From Clostridium sp. AM33-3 (GTDB taxonomy: Bacteria > Bacillota > Clostridia > Lachnospirales > Lachnospiraceae), in contig NZ_QUIV01000010.1 in NCBI RefSeq assembly GCF_003480315.1, positions 6,333 to 70,332 of the forward strand: DNA of 64,000 nucleotides, given 5' to 3'. The notes beneath the pieces are model-generated. The model had not been told where the DNA came from and made no database searches. It saw nothing but the letters and a program-made list of their open reading frames with translations. The position numbers and the translations under genes are program-made. This document shows positions 23,801 to 29,817 of the stretch, piece by piece; within the stretch, counting starts at the first letter, position 1, and the number at the start of each line of letters is the position of its first letter.

Positions 23801-26800
23801 GCATTCGCTCCTGTAGTGTCGGTTGAACCACTGTCCACAGAATGCTCGGAAGTCTTCACATCTGCTGCCGCCAGGACTTTGTTGGAAAGACTGGTATCAG
23901 AACTGGTCTTGTTCTTATCCTCAGCGTTCAGCTTGCTGTCGATCTTCTCGTTTACTTTATTATCAGAAGAAGTATTGCTCTTTCCAGAGTTGTTATTGTT
24001 TTTCTTAAATGCTGAACCATCTAATATAGAAGCAATGGTTGCATTGTACTTCTTCTCGTAACGGGATAAATCTACACCAGACGCCGTTGCGTACGCTTTT
24101 GCCAGATCCTGTGCTTTGGCAATGGCATGTACGGTAAAGTTTCCGTCAACCGATGCAGTTCCTGCCAGAAGTGCGCTGACTTTCTCTGCCACCAGGTTTA
24201 CGGCTACGGAGGCACCAACTGCTGCGTTCTTCGCTTCCGCATCGCCCTTTGCGGTGGTCTCCGTCTTAGAGACACTCTCTGCGTAAATATCCAGATTGCC
24301 ACCGGTATCAACAGTTGTTCCGCTGCTGATCTCTGCGTTTGCATTGCTGCTTACCAGAGATACAGAAACTGCTGCGTCCAGGGAATCATACTTTCTATCA
24401 GCCTTATCAGAAGTACTCTTGCCATCGGCATCTTCGTATGCATCATTACCAGCTTCCACATAAGTTTCCATTTCACTGTTGATCACAGATTTCACAGCGA
24501 AATTGCCTGCTGTTTTAATATTGCCGCCTGCAACTTTTGCATCTGCCGTTGTGTCCGCAATGGTCAGTCCGAAGGACGCGCCTACGCCAACACTCTTATC
24601 ACTTCCGCCAGAGCTGCTTCCGCTATTGCTGCCGTTTCCGGTACTGCCGCTGTTTCCGGTACTGCCGCTGTTTCCGGTGCTGCTGCTGTTTCCAGATTCT
24701 GCTCCCTCAAGGTCTGCGCTTGCACCTGCCTTGGTGGTAATCTTCTGGTTCACCTTTGCTGTCACACTGCTCTCCTGACTGCTTTGTGCTGTCAGGTTTC
24801 CATTCACGTTTGCAGTGTAAGCAGTATTAAAAATATTGATTGCAGCCGCTCCGGCTACGCCTACGTTGGAAGCACCTGCACCGGAAATACTGATCACTTC
24901 GATGGTATTGGCTGTTTCTTTTCCGCTACTATCAGTCGGCATTCCTGCACGAACCAGGAAATAACCGGTCTTGTGGCTTTCGGAAATCTCTGCCCGGTTC
25001 ACTAAATTACCGACCAGAATTGCTACGCTGACGCCTACACCATTAGTGCTTAAAGTGGAAGATGCATTGGCTTTCACAGTTACATTGTTGTGTGCCAGGG
25101 CAATCACTTCCAGCTTACCACTGGAAACTGTATCTGCTTTGACACTGGCTACAGTTTCATCATTCCATACTTCCACTGCCACAGCCGCCGCTGCGGTTAC
25201 TTTTCCTTCGGTGGTCTCTGCGGACTGTGGAGTCTTTGACTCTGTCTCAGAGATTCCATCCGTACCGGAACCGACTTTTTTGCCGCTTGCCAGTGCCTTG
25301 TTCACCAGATTATCCGGCGATTGCGGATCACTGTCATCACTGCTATCAGAATTGCTGTCATCTTCACTCGGTGCATCTGCTCCATTGGCACCGGCAATGC
25401 TGATGGTCTCTGCCGAGTTTCCGCTTTCTGCTTTTACACTGATGTCCTTTGCACCTGTCACCTTACGGTTCATGTACGCATACTGATGAAGCTTTCCTGC
25501 GGATACGGTCACGGCTCCGCCCACTGCCACGCTGCTGCCTGCAGCCTTTCCGCTGGCCCTGGTGGATTTCTTCTTATTTGATTTTGCGTAGACCGTCAAA
25601 TTTCCGACCAGTGCGACTGGCTGACTGTTCGCTGCAACCTTTGCTCTTGTGGTTCCATTTAAAATGTTTACTACAACCACCGGAACGATTGCCTTGCCTC
25701 CGGCTGCTCCGGCAATGGCTTCCACAGTAATCTCACCCTCAGATTCTGCTTTCACGGTCAGGGAGTTAAACTTGTTGCTGTTTCCTGTTCCGTTTACTAC
25801 TGTCGTCTCTTCCAGATCTGCGGTTGTAGTATTGCTGACTACACCAACACCAATTGCCGTTCCGACACCGGTGGACTTTGCAAATTCTTTCTGGGAATCA
25901 TCGGATCCGGCTTTTGTTGCTGCGTTGCTCTTACTGCTCGCTGTAATAGAAAGATCTCTTTCTATATTAATAGTCGCCTTGCTGATGTAGGCATTTGTAA
26001 TGTCATTTACTACATTTACTGAAACAGCTCCGCCCAGTCCAAAATTGCCCGAGTTAAATCCTGCTGTTGTACTTACAGAAGACAGATTATCGTAGTTCCT
26101 GGTTTCTGTTTTTGTTGTTCCATTTTCGTCCACTTCCACCTGGACACTCTGTCCGCCTGTAACTGCCGCAACTGTAAGATCCTGTGCGTTGATCGTTGCA
26201 TTTGAAATATAAGCTTCATTGCGGTTATTCACAACTCCAACTCCGATTGCCACGCCTGCTGAAATGTTGGTACCACTCTTTCCGGAGGTATCACCATTGG
26301 CTTTCATAGTGATCAGCTGCTTTAAACCTTTTACTCCATTGGTGTTGTTTGCTGTTAAAGTAATATACATGGTATATACTTTGTAAGTAGTTCCATTTTT
26401 TGTTTCATCCGTAACTTCGATTCCTGTCATATCCTTCGGAGCAAAACCGAAACTGCCTGGAAGTTTGAATACCAGCTTGTATTTTCCTGCTGTTAATTGC
26501 TGATTTCCATTTATTGACTGGTCTTCATTCTGTGTGGCTCCGTTTGTAAATTTAATCAGTCCGTCTTTGTCCAGGAATGTCTGATTATATGGATTGCCGG
26601 TATCTGTCTGACCGTCCTGTGTTACTTTCGTCAGAGTTGCCGTTACCGGAAGTGTGGTAGATCCATCTTCTGTCACTGCCGCAAACCGGAATTCATTGTC
26701 ATCCGCGTCATTCTCTAATCCGCTTGGAATGGTAGAAGCATCTGCAACCGTTGTATTATTGGAAACTGCGTTTGCGAGCACTTCTACTTTTCCGCCGGCA

Positions 26801-29613
26801 TTAATTGTGCCTGTTGTTGTAATAGATGCTTCATTTGTGGAATTTACAATTGTTACTGCGATTGCTCCAACCAGCTGATTTTTAGTATTACTTGTCTTTG
26901 CCAGTTTCACAATTCCGTTATACCCTTTTCCGGAAGCAATCTCGATTACCTGATCTGCCGGAACTGCATAACCACTCGGTACAATGATGGTTATGGTATA
27001 GGAACCATTCGCAAACTCCGTTCCTTCATAAACATTACTCTTATCCAGTGTCCAGAGTCTTGGAGCTGATGCAGTCCCTTCGTTTGGCGTAATCTTTACG
27101 GTAACGCCTGTTACATCTTTTCCAGTTGTGTCTTTAAATGTAAGTTTGATTTTATTGCTGATTTCTTTTTCTGCTTCTTCAAAAAGGCTTCCCACTCCGC
27201 TGTCTTCGCCGCTGGCTGTTTCCAGAGACTCGCTTAACTTGCCTTCTACTTCATCTTTGTGGAACCAGCTGCTGATCTTCGTCTTGGCATCAGAAGCCAT
27301 CTCGCTGCCCTTCTGTTTCAATCTGGTAGTCAGCTGAATGTTTTCCAAGGAATTGTTGATGATTCCAAGGATCGTATTCAGGGCTGTTTCCTTTACAGAA
27401 GAATTTTTCTCCTCCGACTTTACAGATTTTACAGTGGTGCCATTCACTCCATGCTGCGTGGAGGAAACCTTCAGGTTTTCTACTTTTGTAACATTGACAT
27501 TTCCGCCAATATTTGCCAGCGTATCATAATTGATCACTGACACACCTGCAAATGCTCCGCTCTGGCTGGAATTGGTTTTCTTTCCCAGCGCATTGGTTGC
27601 TGCTGCAGCATTGCTTTCTGCCGCCAGAATCAGGTCGCCGCCTGCAGAAATGCTGTTCTGTCTTGTACTATCAATACTTACTTTAGTAGTTCCGCCGATG
27701 ACAGAAACGCCAACTGCAATATTTCCTGCTTTTGCATCTGCATTTACATCCGATTTGATCACGGATTTTGCTGTCATTTCAATGTTTTTGGTGGATATGA
27801 AATCACTGTTCTTTACCAGAACTGCTGAAGAAACATTCGCTACATTGACTGCCACTCCAATACCAACACTCTTCGTGCTCATGGTCAGATCATTCATAGA
27901 AGATAAGGTGATCGTATCTGCGGTAAAACTGCAATCCTCAATCTCAATGATGGTCTCGATATTTTTTACATTTGCCAGGTATCCGTCAATATCCTCAATC
28001 TTGCCATTGACGGATGACCATACGCCTGAATCACTGGTATCTGCATCGGCCTCTTGTCCTGCCGATGTACTGTCCGCCGCTGAAGATGCTTTGTTTGTCG
28101 CTGTAATGGTGATCTCGGATCCCTTGTCTTTATCGTCCGTATCACCACTGGCGACAATCGTCATATTTTTTATGCCGGCATATGTAGTATCCGAATCATA
28201 CACCTTCTTCACCACATTCAGAAATACATCCCCCGCTGTGGCAGAGCCGGTATCCTGAGCTGTCAGTTTCAGTTCTTTGACTTTCAGCGTCACGTTCTGA
28301 CTCGGCTTCAATTCAATCTGCTTAGCAATCAGTTCCATAATGGCTGTTGCCAGATCCAGGACTTTATTCTTTGTATTCACTGGATCCCGGAAGCTGATCT
28401 TCGTCTTTGAAGCGATCTTTACTGAGGTGATGTTTGCATTCGTGTAGGCGGTTTTCTTTGTTGCTGCCCCATTCTTCACGATAACGGTCAGCTTTGAGTT
28501 ATCACCGATGGAAATTTCAATGGCTTCATCACTTCTGACATCAATTGCCGTAGAGTTTGCATCCTCCACTTCCAGCTCATTCGCTGCCTGCACTGCAGGA
28601 GCTGCTTTCGGAGCCGCCTGTGCTGCAATCTCCTGCTTCTGCTCTTCCGGTATCCCTGCGGCAGTTTTTTCTTCAGCTACAGCTGTCTCCGGCGATTCCG
28701 GTGATTTCGCATCAGCTGCACCTGTCTCCGGCTGACCGGCTTTGGTCTGTTCCGCTCCATCCGGATTTTCTCCAGCGCCCACTGTATCTGTTCCAGATGT
28801 TTCAATGCTGCTGTCCTGGCCTTCTCCGAACATTCCCGTGTCCTGCTGTGTATTTCCAGCGTCTGCACGGTTCTTATCTTCCGAATCTGCACCAGAATTC
28901 ACGCTTCCGTCAGAAACGCTTCCCTGCTCCGGTTCCTGTATATTTTCTGAACCTGTTCCAATTCCAGGATTACTCTTGTCTGCGGAATTCTTGTCATTCT
29001 CAGAACCAGTGCCTGTCTCAGAATTATTGCCTGTTTCAGATCCGCTGCCGGACTGATTTCCGGATTCAGATCCTTTTTGGGAATCAGTTTCCGAATCGTT
29101 TCCATCCTCGGAATTTCCGCTGTTATTTTCTGAGTTATCTCCGTCCCCAGAACTTTCGCCGTCATTTTCTGAGCTGTCCTTGCTCTCAGAATTCCCACTG
29201 TTACTTTCCGAACTGCTTCCGCTCTCAGAACCGCTGCTTTCGGAACTGCTTTCTCCAGATGAGCTGTCTCTGCTTTCACTGGAATTTCCTCCAGCTTCGC
29301 TTCCTCCAGAAATGTCTCCGGCCTCAGAGTTTCCGCCACCGCTGGAGCTGTCTCCGCTTTCAGAAGCGCCGCCCCCGCCGGATCCTCCTCCGCCCGAACT
29401 GTCACCGGCCTCAAAGCTTCCGCCGCCAGAATCTGCGCTGTCTCCGACCGCAGCATCCTGACTGCTTTCATAGCCGGAATCTACAGTGCCGCCGGCCGCA
29501 TAAGAAACCGATGTCCCTGTAACTGCCATACACAGTCCCAGAACCGCGATCATTCCTTTTGCCCGTTTCATGGTCTTTCGGTACTCTAACATTGCCTTTT
29601 CCTGTATACCCAT
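8467..29613 (-). CDS. Giant (about 7,048 aa) secreted filamentous repeat protein with C-terminal cell-wall-binding repeats
   Basis: One uninterrupted frame of 21.1 kb. Order of parts (residues from the chosen start): signal peptide about 1-40 (KR, hydrophobic core, cleavage near VSYA-AGG); Ser/Gly/Glu/Asp-rich stalk about 42-350; Cna-B-like folds about 815-905 and 970-1090; beta-repeat array about 570-5170 built of 53-59-residue units with the pattern AxIG, GNVxVxA, GGxAxSG, VGxSVxVIV; a Lys/Trp-rich helical island 5170-5250; a Tyr/Asp-rich segment about 5570-5780; filamentous-haemagglutinin-like repeats (GSIGTAD, GSIYL, AGxDIxITA) about 5780-6840; and C-terminal GWxxxGGxWWYF-type cell-wall-binding repeats about 6930-7048. 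No LPXTG or TPS partner is seen. I chose the ATG at 29613 (AAAGGA about 10 nt upstream) over the longer one at 29649, which has no spaced SD. Probably a surface adhesin or fibre; target unknown. It has its own promoter and lies downstream of a LytTR regulator. Confidence 0.88.
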   Translation of the reverse strand: MGIQEKAMLEYRKTMKRAKGMIAVLGLCMAVTGTSVSYAAGGTVDSGYESSQDAAVGDSADSGGGSFEAGDSSGGGGSGGGGASESGDSSSGGGNSEAGDISGGSEAGGNSSESRDSSSGESSSESSGSESGSSSESNSGNSESKDSSENDGESSGDGDNSENNSGNSEDGNDSETDSQKGSESGNQSGSGSETGNNSETGTGSENDKNSADKSNPGIGTGSENIQEPEQGSVSDGSVNSGADSEDKNRADAGNTQQDTGMFGEGQDSSIETSGTDTVGAGENPDGAEQTKAGQPETGAADAKSPESPETAVAEEKTAAGIPEEQKQEIAAQAAPKAAPAVQAANELEVEDANSTAIDVRSDEAIEISIGDNSKLTVIVKNGAATKKTAYTNANITSVKIASKTKISFRDPVNTKNKVLDLATAIMELIAKQIELKPSQNVTLKVKELKLTAQDTGSATAGDVFLNVVKKVYDSDTTYAGIKNMTIVASGDTDDKDKGSEITITATNKASSAADSTSAGQEADADTSDSGVWSSVNGKIEDIDGYLANVKNIETIIEIEDCSFTADTITLSSMNDLTMSTKSVGIGVAVNVANVSSAVLVKNSDFISTKNIEMTAKSVIKSDVNADAKAGNIAVGVSVIGGTTKVSIDSTRQNSISAGGDLILAAESNAAAATNALGKKTNSSQSGAFAGVSVINYDTLANIGGNVNVTKVENLKVSSTQHGVNGTTVKSVKSEEKNSSVKETALNTILGIINNSLENIQLTTRLKQKGSEMASDAKTKISSWFHKDEVEGKLSESLETASGEDSGVGSLFEEAEKEISNKIKLTFKDTTGKDVTGVTVKITPNEGTASAPRLWTLDKSNVYEGTEFANGSYTITIIVPSGYAVPADQVIEIASGKGYNGIVKLAKTSNTKNQLVGAIAVTIVNSTNEASITTTGTINAGGKVEVLANAVSNNTTVADASTIPSGLENDADDNEFRFAAVTEDGSTTLPVTATLTKVTQDGQTDTGNPYNQTFLDKDGLIKFTNGATQNEDQSINGNQQLTAGKYKLVFKLPGSFGFAPKDMTGIEVTDETKNGTTYKVYTMYITLTANNTNGVKGLKQLITMKANGDTSGKSGTNISAGVAIGVGVVNNRNEAYISNATINAQDLTVAAVTGGQSVQVEVDENGTTKTETRNYDNLSSVSTTAGFNSGNFGLGGAVSVNVVNDITNAYISKATINIERDLSITASSKSNAATKAGSDDSQKEFAKSTGVGTAIGVGVVSNTTTADLEETTVVNGTGNSNKFNSLTVKAESEGEITVEAIAGAAGGKAIVPVVVVNILNGTTRAKVAANSQPVALVGNLTVYAKSNKKKSTRASGKAAGSSVAVGGAVTVSAGKLHQYAYMNRKVTGAKDISVKAESGNSAETISIAGANGADAPSEDDSNSDSSDDSDPQSPDNLVNKALASGKKVGSGTDGISETESKTPQSAETTEGKVTAAAAVAVEVWNDETVASVKADTVSSGKLEVIALAHNNVTVKANASSTLSTNGVGVSVAILVGNLVNRAEISESHKTGYFLVRAGMPTDSSGKETANTIEVISISGAGASNVGVAGAAAINIFNTAYTANVNGNLTAQSSQESSVTAKVNQKITTKAGASADLEGAESGNSSSTGNSGSTGNSGSTGNGSNSGSSSGGSDKSVGVGASFGLTIADTTADAKVAGGNIKTAGNFAVKSVINSEMETYVEAGNDAYEDADGKSTSDKADRKYDSLDAAVSVSLVSSNANAEISSGTTVDTGGNLDIYAESVSKTETTAKGDAEAKNAAVGASVAVNLVAEKVSALLAGTASVDGNFTVHAIAKAQDLAKAYATASGVDLSRYEKKYNATIASILDGSAFKKNNNNSGKSNTSSDNKVNEKIDSKLNAEDKNKTSSDTSLSNKVLAAADVKTSEHSVDSGSTDTTGANAANAANAKKDAQSGKTGTTTNQENPVSVAAAVGVSIVSHDVSTRVSGTVKKAKTVTIKAENLDNFEMLATGAAVSKKNSIALGVAVVINNSKTVAQLTGNLGTSGTSVGEILIQAVTRHNMDDDYKTRLGAEAIAGAGSGGSGGFAVAGAVAVIVSNAETNASVGNGVIIYSNGNMTVEAIEQSKLAARAWGASLTDSRFNEQNGSGKTSGSNGNSDSKAGVGGAYAMIYVNNKTTAEIGDNAQITAKSLLVKAEKQQVSAKADDIGGNIKINGVIKTGSTQIKDGKVEINTTDDTQSSEDLKLSDLASVVKDLWNLLSNNNYYLEAVGGAASTENTKFTGAGSFTVLVINDYVAALVGKNVTLILTDGLTVKAASKVNAVTIAGSVAYGGSKSAGVGINTIIHNSKVNAGLGDGSTVTGANGGSWNGDVTISASGELDLTSILVAAAASSSKSGNGTQAAGEGVVNIFVNGNSVTAEIGKNATIKTKGNVKLTAASRLGYTGITGGIAASGGHGIGASVSVIVVNTNTLAQIGNGANITAGGNLTVSADSEETIVAVIVNGAAAGSNGVAAAVSPAVNVIRGSTVARAGTGTYNVNAMSVTANSKTVIVIVSGGAAISSGKSGVGGSVQVNVFLKKVLAEIADGTSSDYAAIIAPGGLTVSADATEKNYIFVIGLGGGKSASVSGSIGVIVISNDVMAKIGDYTQIGNANSRGNVTVSAKDSMINVVLAGGFAGSASGAAVGLSNADVIADGKTQALIGDHATIYGNNVAVTAASDKKFINIVISGGVSAGGTTVTGSAAVVVVGDTVKSVVGKNSVINANGDVQIIALGSTDIIDIVGSLGLSTSGAAVGASIDTIVYRGLIYAGVGKGTKITTSNSGNVIVSAKSDDTLVDLVIGAAGGSSAAVNGSVAVIVAKQNVFALIGTPDSNNENADASETVISADGSIQVTAEAEQTILSGAGSAAISAGSAGVGAGVIVITDTHRTWAEAGIGAALDALGKNSVSGNFGKLTITTDSTSGNVVSRRGKHNQMTINGIIIGAFNTTNIHAIAVTGAGGSSAGVGIATVTVVEKAKAQAVINANARINQGSRQGAHQQSGVHVIASNDTVESVSGGAASGGGTAGVSGAVVVYTGIKETTARIGDGVQIFAENAIVVLAHSDNQIYANVIGAAAGGTAGVGATVSVIVLQDTTTASVGGTLKAGTITIQAESNQYLQLSATSIQGGGTAAAGASVGTIVFKGKTLAEVRPGATLIAASGDILICAVSKETIDMTVIGAGAGGTAAVNGSFAVLVMNVTTQAIVGNGCTLKAENGTITVKAEDATSLNLKTGNVTVGGTAAIGAAIEVAIYRNTVTAMIGNNCTVLAKAILVQAASDRGITAKAVMAGAGGTASVNGSILVLSIGAATTDSDANKANTNGGGNSSDKASDEASKRGQAAVNHGYGQTVGAGDQNNQYVDEANSIITGLKEENKSLISGYFTSASVDDKTYAGIGDGGSTTATDGDVTVEATEKTKLDAIAGAAGGSGTASVGISMNLAIINGTAEARLGGTVRADKGNVKVHAQNILEIPNFISSGGGAAGSASVAGTITVIKAGEQAAAYIAPNANVYADGNVIVLAESAQDIRVINGSVSGGGAAGIGVATNVIIFSNKTHAYVGNGAIVTANANRGKVQFVDGTATSDVNKNYKNLNDKDTTIDYVSSKSNESAQSGVLVGAKSSQKIRSWVVSGAASGAVSVVGSVNVLVFGSETKAWIGKNAKVTTKNNGDILVIAVDTTSIQDVAGNIAASGTVSAGISNDTITFRKVTSAYVDEGAVLTSGRNIIIKAISDEAYVVVVVSAGAAAGATPTGAVNGAVSTIIIKNGTTAEVKANTAATVLTANGSIAIWAEDNQNLYVIAGSANTAISATGVSVSGAAGVAVVKASNTVQALVGKLAQLDAYGTTGITFYTGELDGNDGDRKRNRKKATQYGVLIGAFNTNNLMAITASGSAGTGAAGSIASTTVVSDTVVRAKVEQGAQINQKVKANREQKTSASSVKVIAMDSTEADTAAGGAAVGIAGATGTIVVTYLKKTVEAILNGMVYAPGGVDVLAVSDNNVFLLTTSLAGGLAGGAGSASVLYTENTVTSQLGGTIEAGTAAVNVKAINWQYITSGAASVSGGAVAVGGAGASIIFKSHTKAEVLDDTSIQAGSLNVNAQSKETITGVVAAATGGSTAVGGSLILIIANADTTARIGNNVTINLSGDLTVQAEDIVTIDMTAGTVSGGGTAVGGAAAVLIFKNTVLAEIGTNGSITAVNLNLTANSKRDITSYVVAGSAGVGAVSGSVLVILVGSKQSDDAKTAMKRDDTNNVSSNSQSSINEALNNANGLTDESLKLDITGYFTGETANATTARIGSGTVITLTGNANIKAAETTAVTAYAGSVSGGALAAGGAVAIAILNGTVQVEINGTINASGTVTINAENQITSNAFKAAAGSAGVIGLGAAVAYMDVTGTTKVLIGSTGSLNGKSGVHVSARLIINANPTADGYAGGWASAGMAAARLKVTGTTIVEVLSGSSLASINGNVKLNANQNITSTATTTAAGVGYGATGSVTLALVEVGNTTKVASGANVTASKGTYDILAHSILTATANAYGLSAAVGGSVQAAIARLTVKPVVLAAVTGGKIQAKNIRVRALFNVNDDESYSKAGNLESNAYAGAASGLVSGSGASSEIIVDGSATAEVTNATLTLTEDALVLSKANGSLTGNGAGLAAAGGAAVGGVTVKIENTFKTIAQITGTTIINARNVSVLADYSGTVKGTAKGTAGGLLAAGTAQNLEITEDITTTAEIANSTITANGAASAIAQDEHDVNGNASGHSAAGFAAGGLTKITTKITNKTTARVTGSTITAQNILIQAAASINKDTTATASSGAFGGSANDVSDDTTVNNQTYAEVGSGSKLTAIDADQDGDAIVIIAASNNSYKGYATAIAGAIIAKGVAKAIQNVTDDVRVKIYPSAILANKGNIKIYASAKDITSNLTAYGGAGGVAAGTNVKAEATTTANAVAEFLNGISGSHASVNAQSGDVFIGTSTNTEAKVYSRIKFTVDGLSHISTDVVNRMTINSLINLGSYTELSAAKKLDIQAVIGRIYAYASAYSETGSIINTQSKPNATVNVTANAKVTGTNVRLHAGQTLTLYAISTNDIYTNAYSYGYTAGGTGSVISTATNNTKVYGNVEIYGSDSSMNAKDIAIGAAAKSESEVSYTKKAEYKAETVTEFIKQTVTRTKNVIEKVSEKICKKLPWPLNKIVKWITKTIVKVITWVEEIVVEKILQSATDKKENGEYKSENNVILNGNIYYGSNADVNIVIDENGNIANSDVTYEKNDDNVIIKSFSSKANGSLKIESLYGKVSGTVKIHSNNVITRLNITNNSAKNLILKNIDLLAEYDADSCAYTILCSDYSKFVMDDVVDNTNQPEVTITTNTGKNVTFDGWFSYYTAVLNVLFNGQRGSVYFGDNAKLDVAKLNIQNAENVGTDGRPLHVNLFVTGNDDNSLKRPELIVDAAGNVYLQVGLKRYIEVQGTTTAEAEKAANAAAAKIRNVDKALIQSVNCRNVRLIMALPKLLVGVLVEDPVTGKQTYTTTESVNTALNIVSASTRAVQEISQTLYEKTELDANGEWKTRYYTDSACTTEYQEADGKHVEERYDTTGFEYYLVTTDRDGNVNYQKLDRSAEYLTDEAGNFTGEVKVVINGQAQIMTLGSDDAIRYLKTLADGTYTDQLSKTFWLVDDEVTLIYKSAEGSADAGEYDQIRYNKDTKKYEVVKSETVIKEYDYITYDETKNQYVGVTVKSVEKTQDITDMTQGKTVEYEYDSLGTYDLGSINARNDAEIRGLGNADVDVNLTETITAGDDLTLVAGTVTRQGNQSVDLSAAGMSVQITKNFGTSADPIRVSVGTKGFNTAANSTGAIYLEAKNRELAIGSITSDGVVEISTDKAVKALDSDINIKADALRILKSSAVGTADQNLRTNISGNMEIISMGDIYVTQQGTAYVKNITSSRNNGTVSLTAGSIANEADGTTAAITASSILLHATTGSIGNTDKVMNVEAGNSTLSAVSDRSSIYLTDLTGNVNLGQLKAAGNIVFKTAGSIIGKNTAATVIAADADLTSTNGSIGTAESPLKTQVTSITAAAENGSIYLDNTGESGILSIGRVKAGSDIQITANGMTGTEDGDQADVTGENLKLTAVDGSIGTADRTLKVQGTTLDGDAAESIWLKVLDDMTVNHLTAQKGIELEALKNVTVKQLTAPEHILVKAAGKVIAGSIGNDDVHATTKKLDMIAEQIAEDTSYLKVKGYGSEAELELQVKTMTGVYIQDNSKILKLKKVSSDSSDVKIKTVGAMENGLEDTDTEANVTARNIVLEADTVGTDEKALTTNLIVDKSPDPAQNALIVKANGSINLHDIGTEGILPIAELSSANGGIFLRMDRSTAIESIKAENGSITSHVQGDYTVNHMTAGKQVNIYATGTITGNVNGTFTIGHVEAGTEDDRNDITFTVTGGDLLNGLAEEEEDQTNFRGSNITLTAKADDSGNIGNIGSSEHWITTETEGVLNAEADRQIWLKDSRAEGMLKLGSLKAADRITLTAAGDIVNGIPDQENSVNVSAEEISLRADGNIGAKDNVLLTKARNAALTAENIYLKNQGSLNLSKAEATADMELEVSGNLTSAGTTVKADHLVVKADNADLKTRVNEMTGVVSGNLALDNEGNLSVKNRLQAGDTVEIRTDGGTLDISGSLEAKNTKLSGADQVNVRVTDQIGNLDVATSESETSDISLDMESSSEKQQFTLATPGSVKLTTTMEDEQIDLFGNRVKIAGGANSALLQFSRIPGSLFVLVPGGNNRINVVTTMAETIIRTGNGSDTFILGGAVDDEEDMEYTFDYSGKNGGEAQSGMMGAGNQHKLDISTEGGENTWHLWMSGAPFYLEGGTGHDTFIRYTFTITDKDGNTKIFATPHYNISSKGGNITKIGFPSYGGNRRPVVSGTQGTWILTEAGTWQFAKQTGGYQTGWMYRGGKWWYFNEEGIMQTGWILSGGRWYYLLPGEGSMLTGWQQIDGVWYYFAPYDHVQYPAGSMFCQEQTPDGYSVDENGRWIA
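14110..27900 (-). repeat. Array of ~56-residue (about 168-bp) beta repeats in the giant protein
   Basis: Five consecutive units counted by eye are 56, 53, 59, 58 and 54 residues from one AxIG-like motif to the next (for example AQIGNG, ARAGTG, AEIADG, AKIGDY, ALIGDH, SVVGKN). Each unit has an A/T-rich beta strand pair, a Gly/Ala-rich turn (GGxAxxG) and a Val/Ile strand. Unit sequences are diverged at the DNA level, so the array looks old rather than recently expanded. Larger inserts interrupt it, including linkers near 16700-16850, 18690-18760, 19430-19600 and 23800-24050. Confidence 0.75.
24632..24703 (-). repeat. 18-bp tandem repeat encoding STGNSG units
   Basis: The + strand shows about three to four copies of CCGCTGTTTCCGGTACTG in tandem, two identical and the flanking ones with one or a few changes. 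On the coding strand they give a Ser-Thr-Gly-Asn-Ser-Gly linker inside the repeat array. The near-identity suggests recent slippage or recombination. Confidence 0.75.
28560..29490 (-). repeat. Low-complexity Ser/Gly/Glu/Asn stalk of the giant protein
   Basis: After the signal peptide about 300 residues are dominated by Ser, Gly, Glu, Asp, Asn and later Ala/Pro/Gln, with short units such as SGDSSGGG, SESSGSES and SENNSGNSE. It is acidic and probably unstructured. Its place right behind the signal peptide, at the end opposite the wall-binding module, means the N-terminus may project from the cell. Confidence 0.75.
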
Positions 29614-29731
29614 AGATTCGCCATTCCTTTCTAAATGTAACTGACTCATCCTTGTTTACTATATGTATCCGTAGTTTTTATGTTTTCTGACTTTTTTGTC
29701 ATTTTTAAAAAAAATACAGTTTTCTACTTTG

Positions 29732-29760
29732 ATTATACAGAAATAGACTTCTTCATTCAA
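29732..29760 (-). promoter_or_regulatory. Sigma-A promoter of the giant surface-protein gene
   Basis: On the minus strand TTGAAT (29755-29760), a 17-nt spacer and a perfect TATAAT (29732-29737). The predicted 5' leader to the ATG at 29613 is about 110 nt, A/T-rich, and contains a short TGAC-A6-GTCA hairpin. Confidence 0.75.
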
Positions 29761-29784
29761 TGCTTTCTGCATGAAAGGCATGAA
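29761..29784. promoter_or_regulatory. Candidate activator/repressor site abutting the -35
   Basis: Directly upstream of the -35 lies an imperfect palindrome (TGCTTTCTGCATGAAAGGCA, 29761-29780) that overlaps two direct copies of GCATGAA (29769-29775 and 29778-29784, 9 bp apart). Its position suits binding by a regulator such as the adjacent LytTR protein; that link is inference. Confidence 0.4.
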
Positions 29785-29817
29785 TATTGACATCGAAAAC
29801 TTATTTTTGAAATTTTC

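Noticed and set aside
24127..28258. Many long open frames on the + strand across the giant gene (for example 24127-25005 and 27530-28258)
   Set aside because: They are antisense shadows of a repetitive, Ala/Gly/Thr/Val-rich coding strand; their translations are Cys- or Ser/Pro-rich without family motifs or ribosome-binding sites.
8467..29613. CRISPR-like or insertion-type DNA repeats within the giant gene
   Set aside because: The periodicity is at protein level with diverged DNA and continuous frame; no identical direct repeats with unique spacers.
29614..29649. Longer start of the giant protein at 29649
   Set aside because: AAGG abuts the ATG with no spacing and the extra 12 residues do not improve the signal peptide; the ATG at 29613 has a spaced SD.
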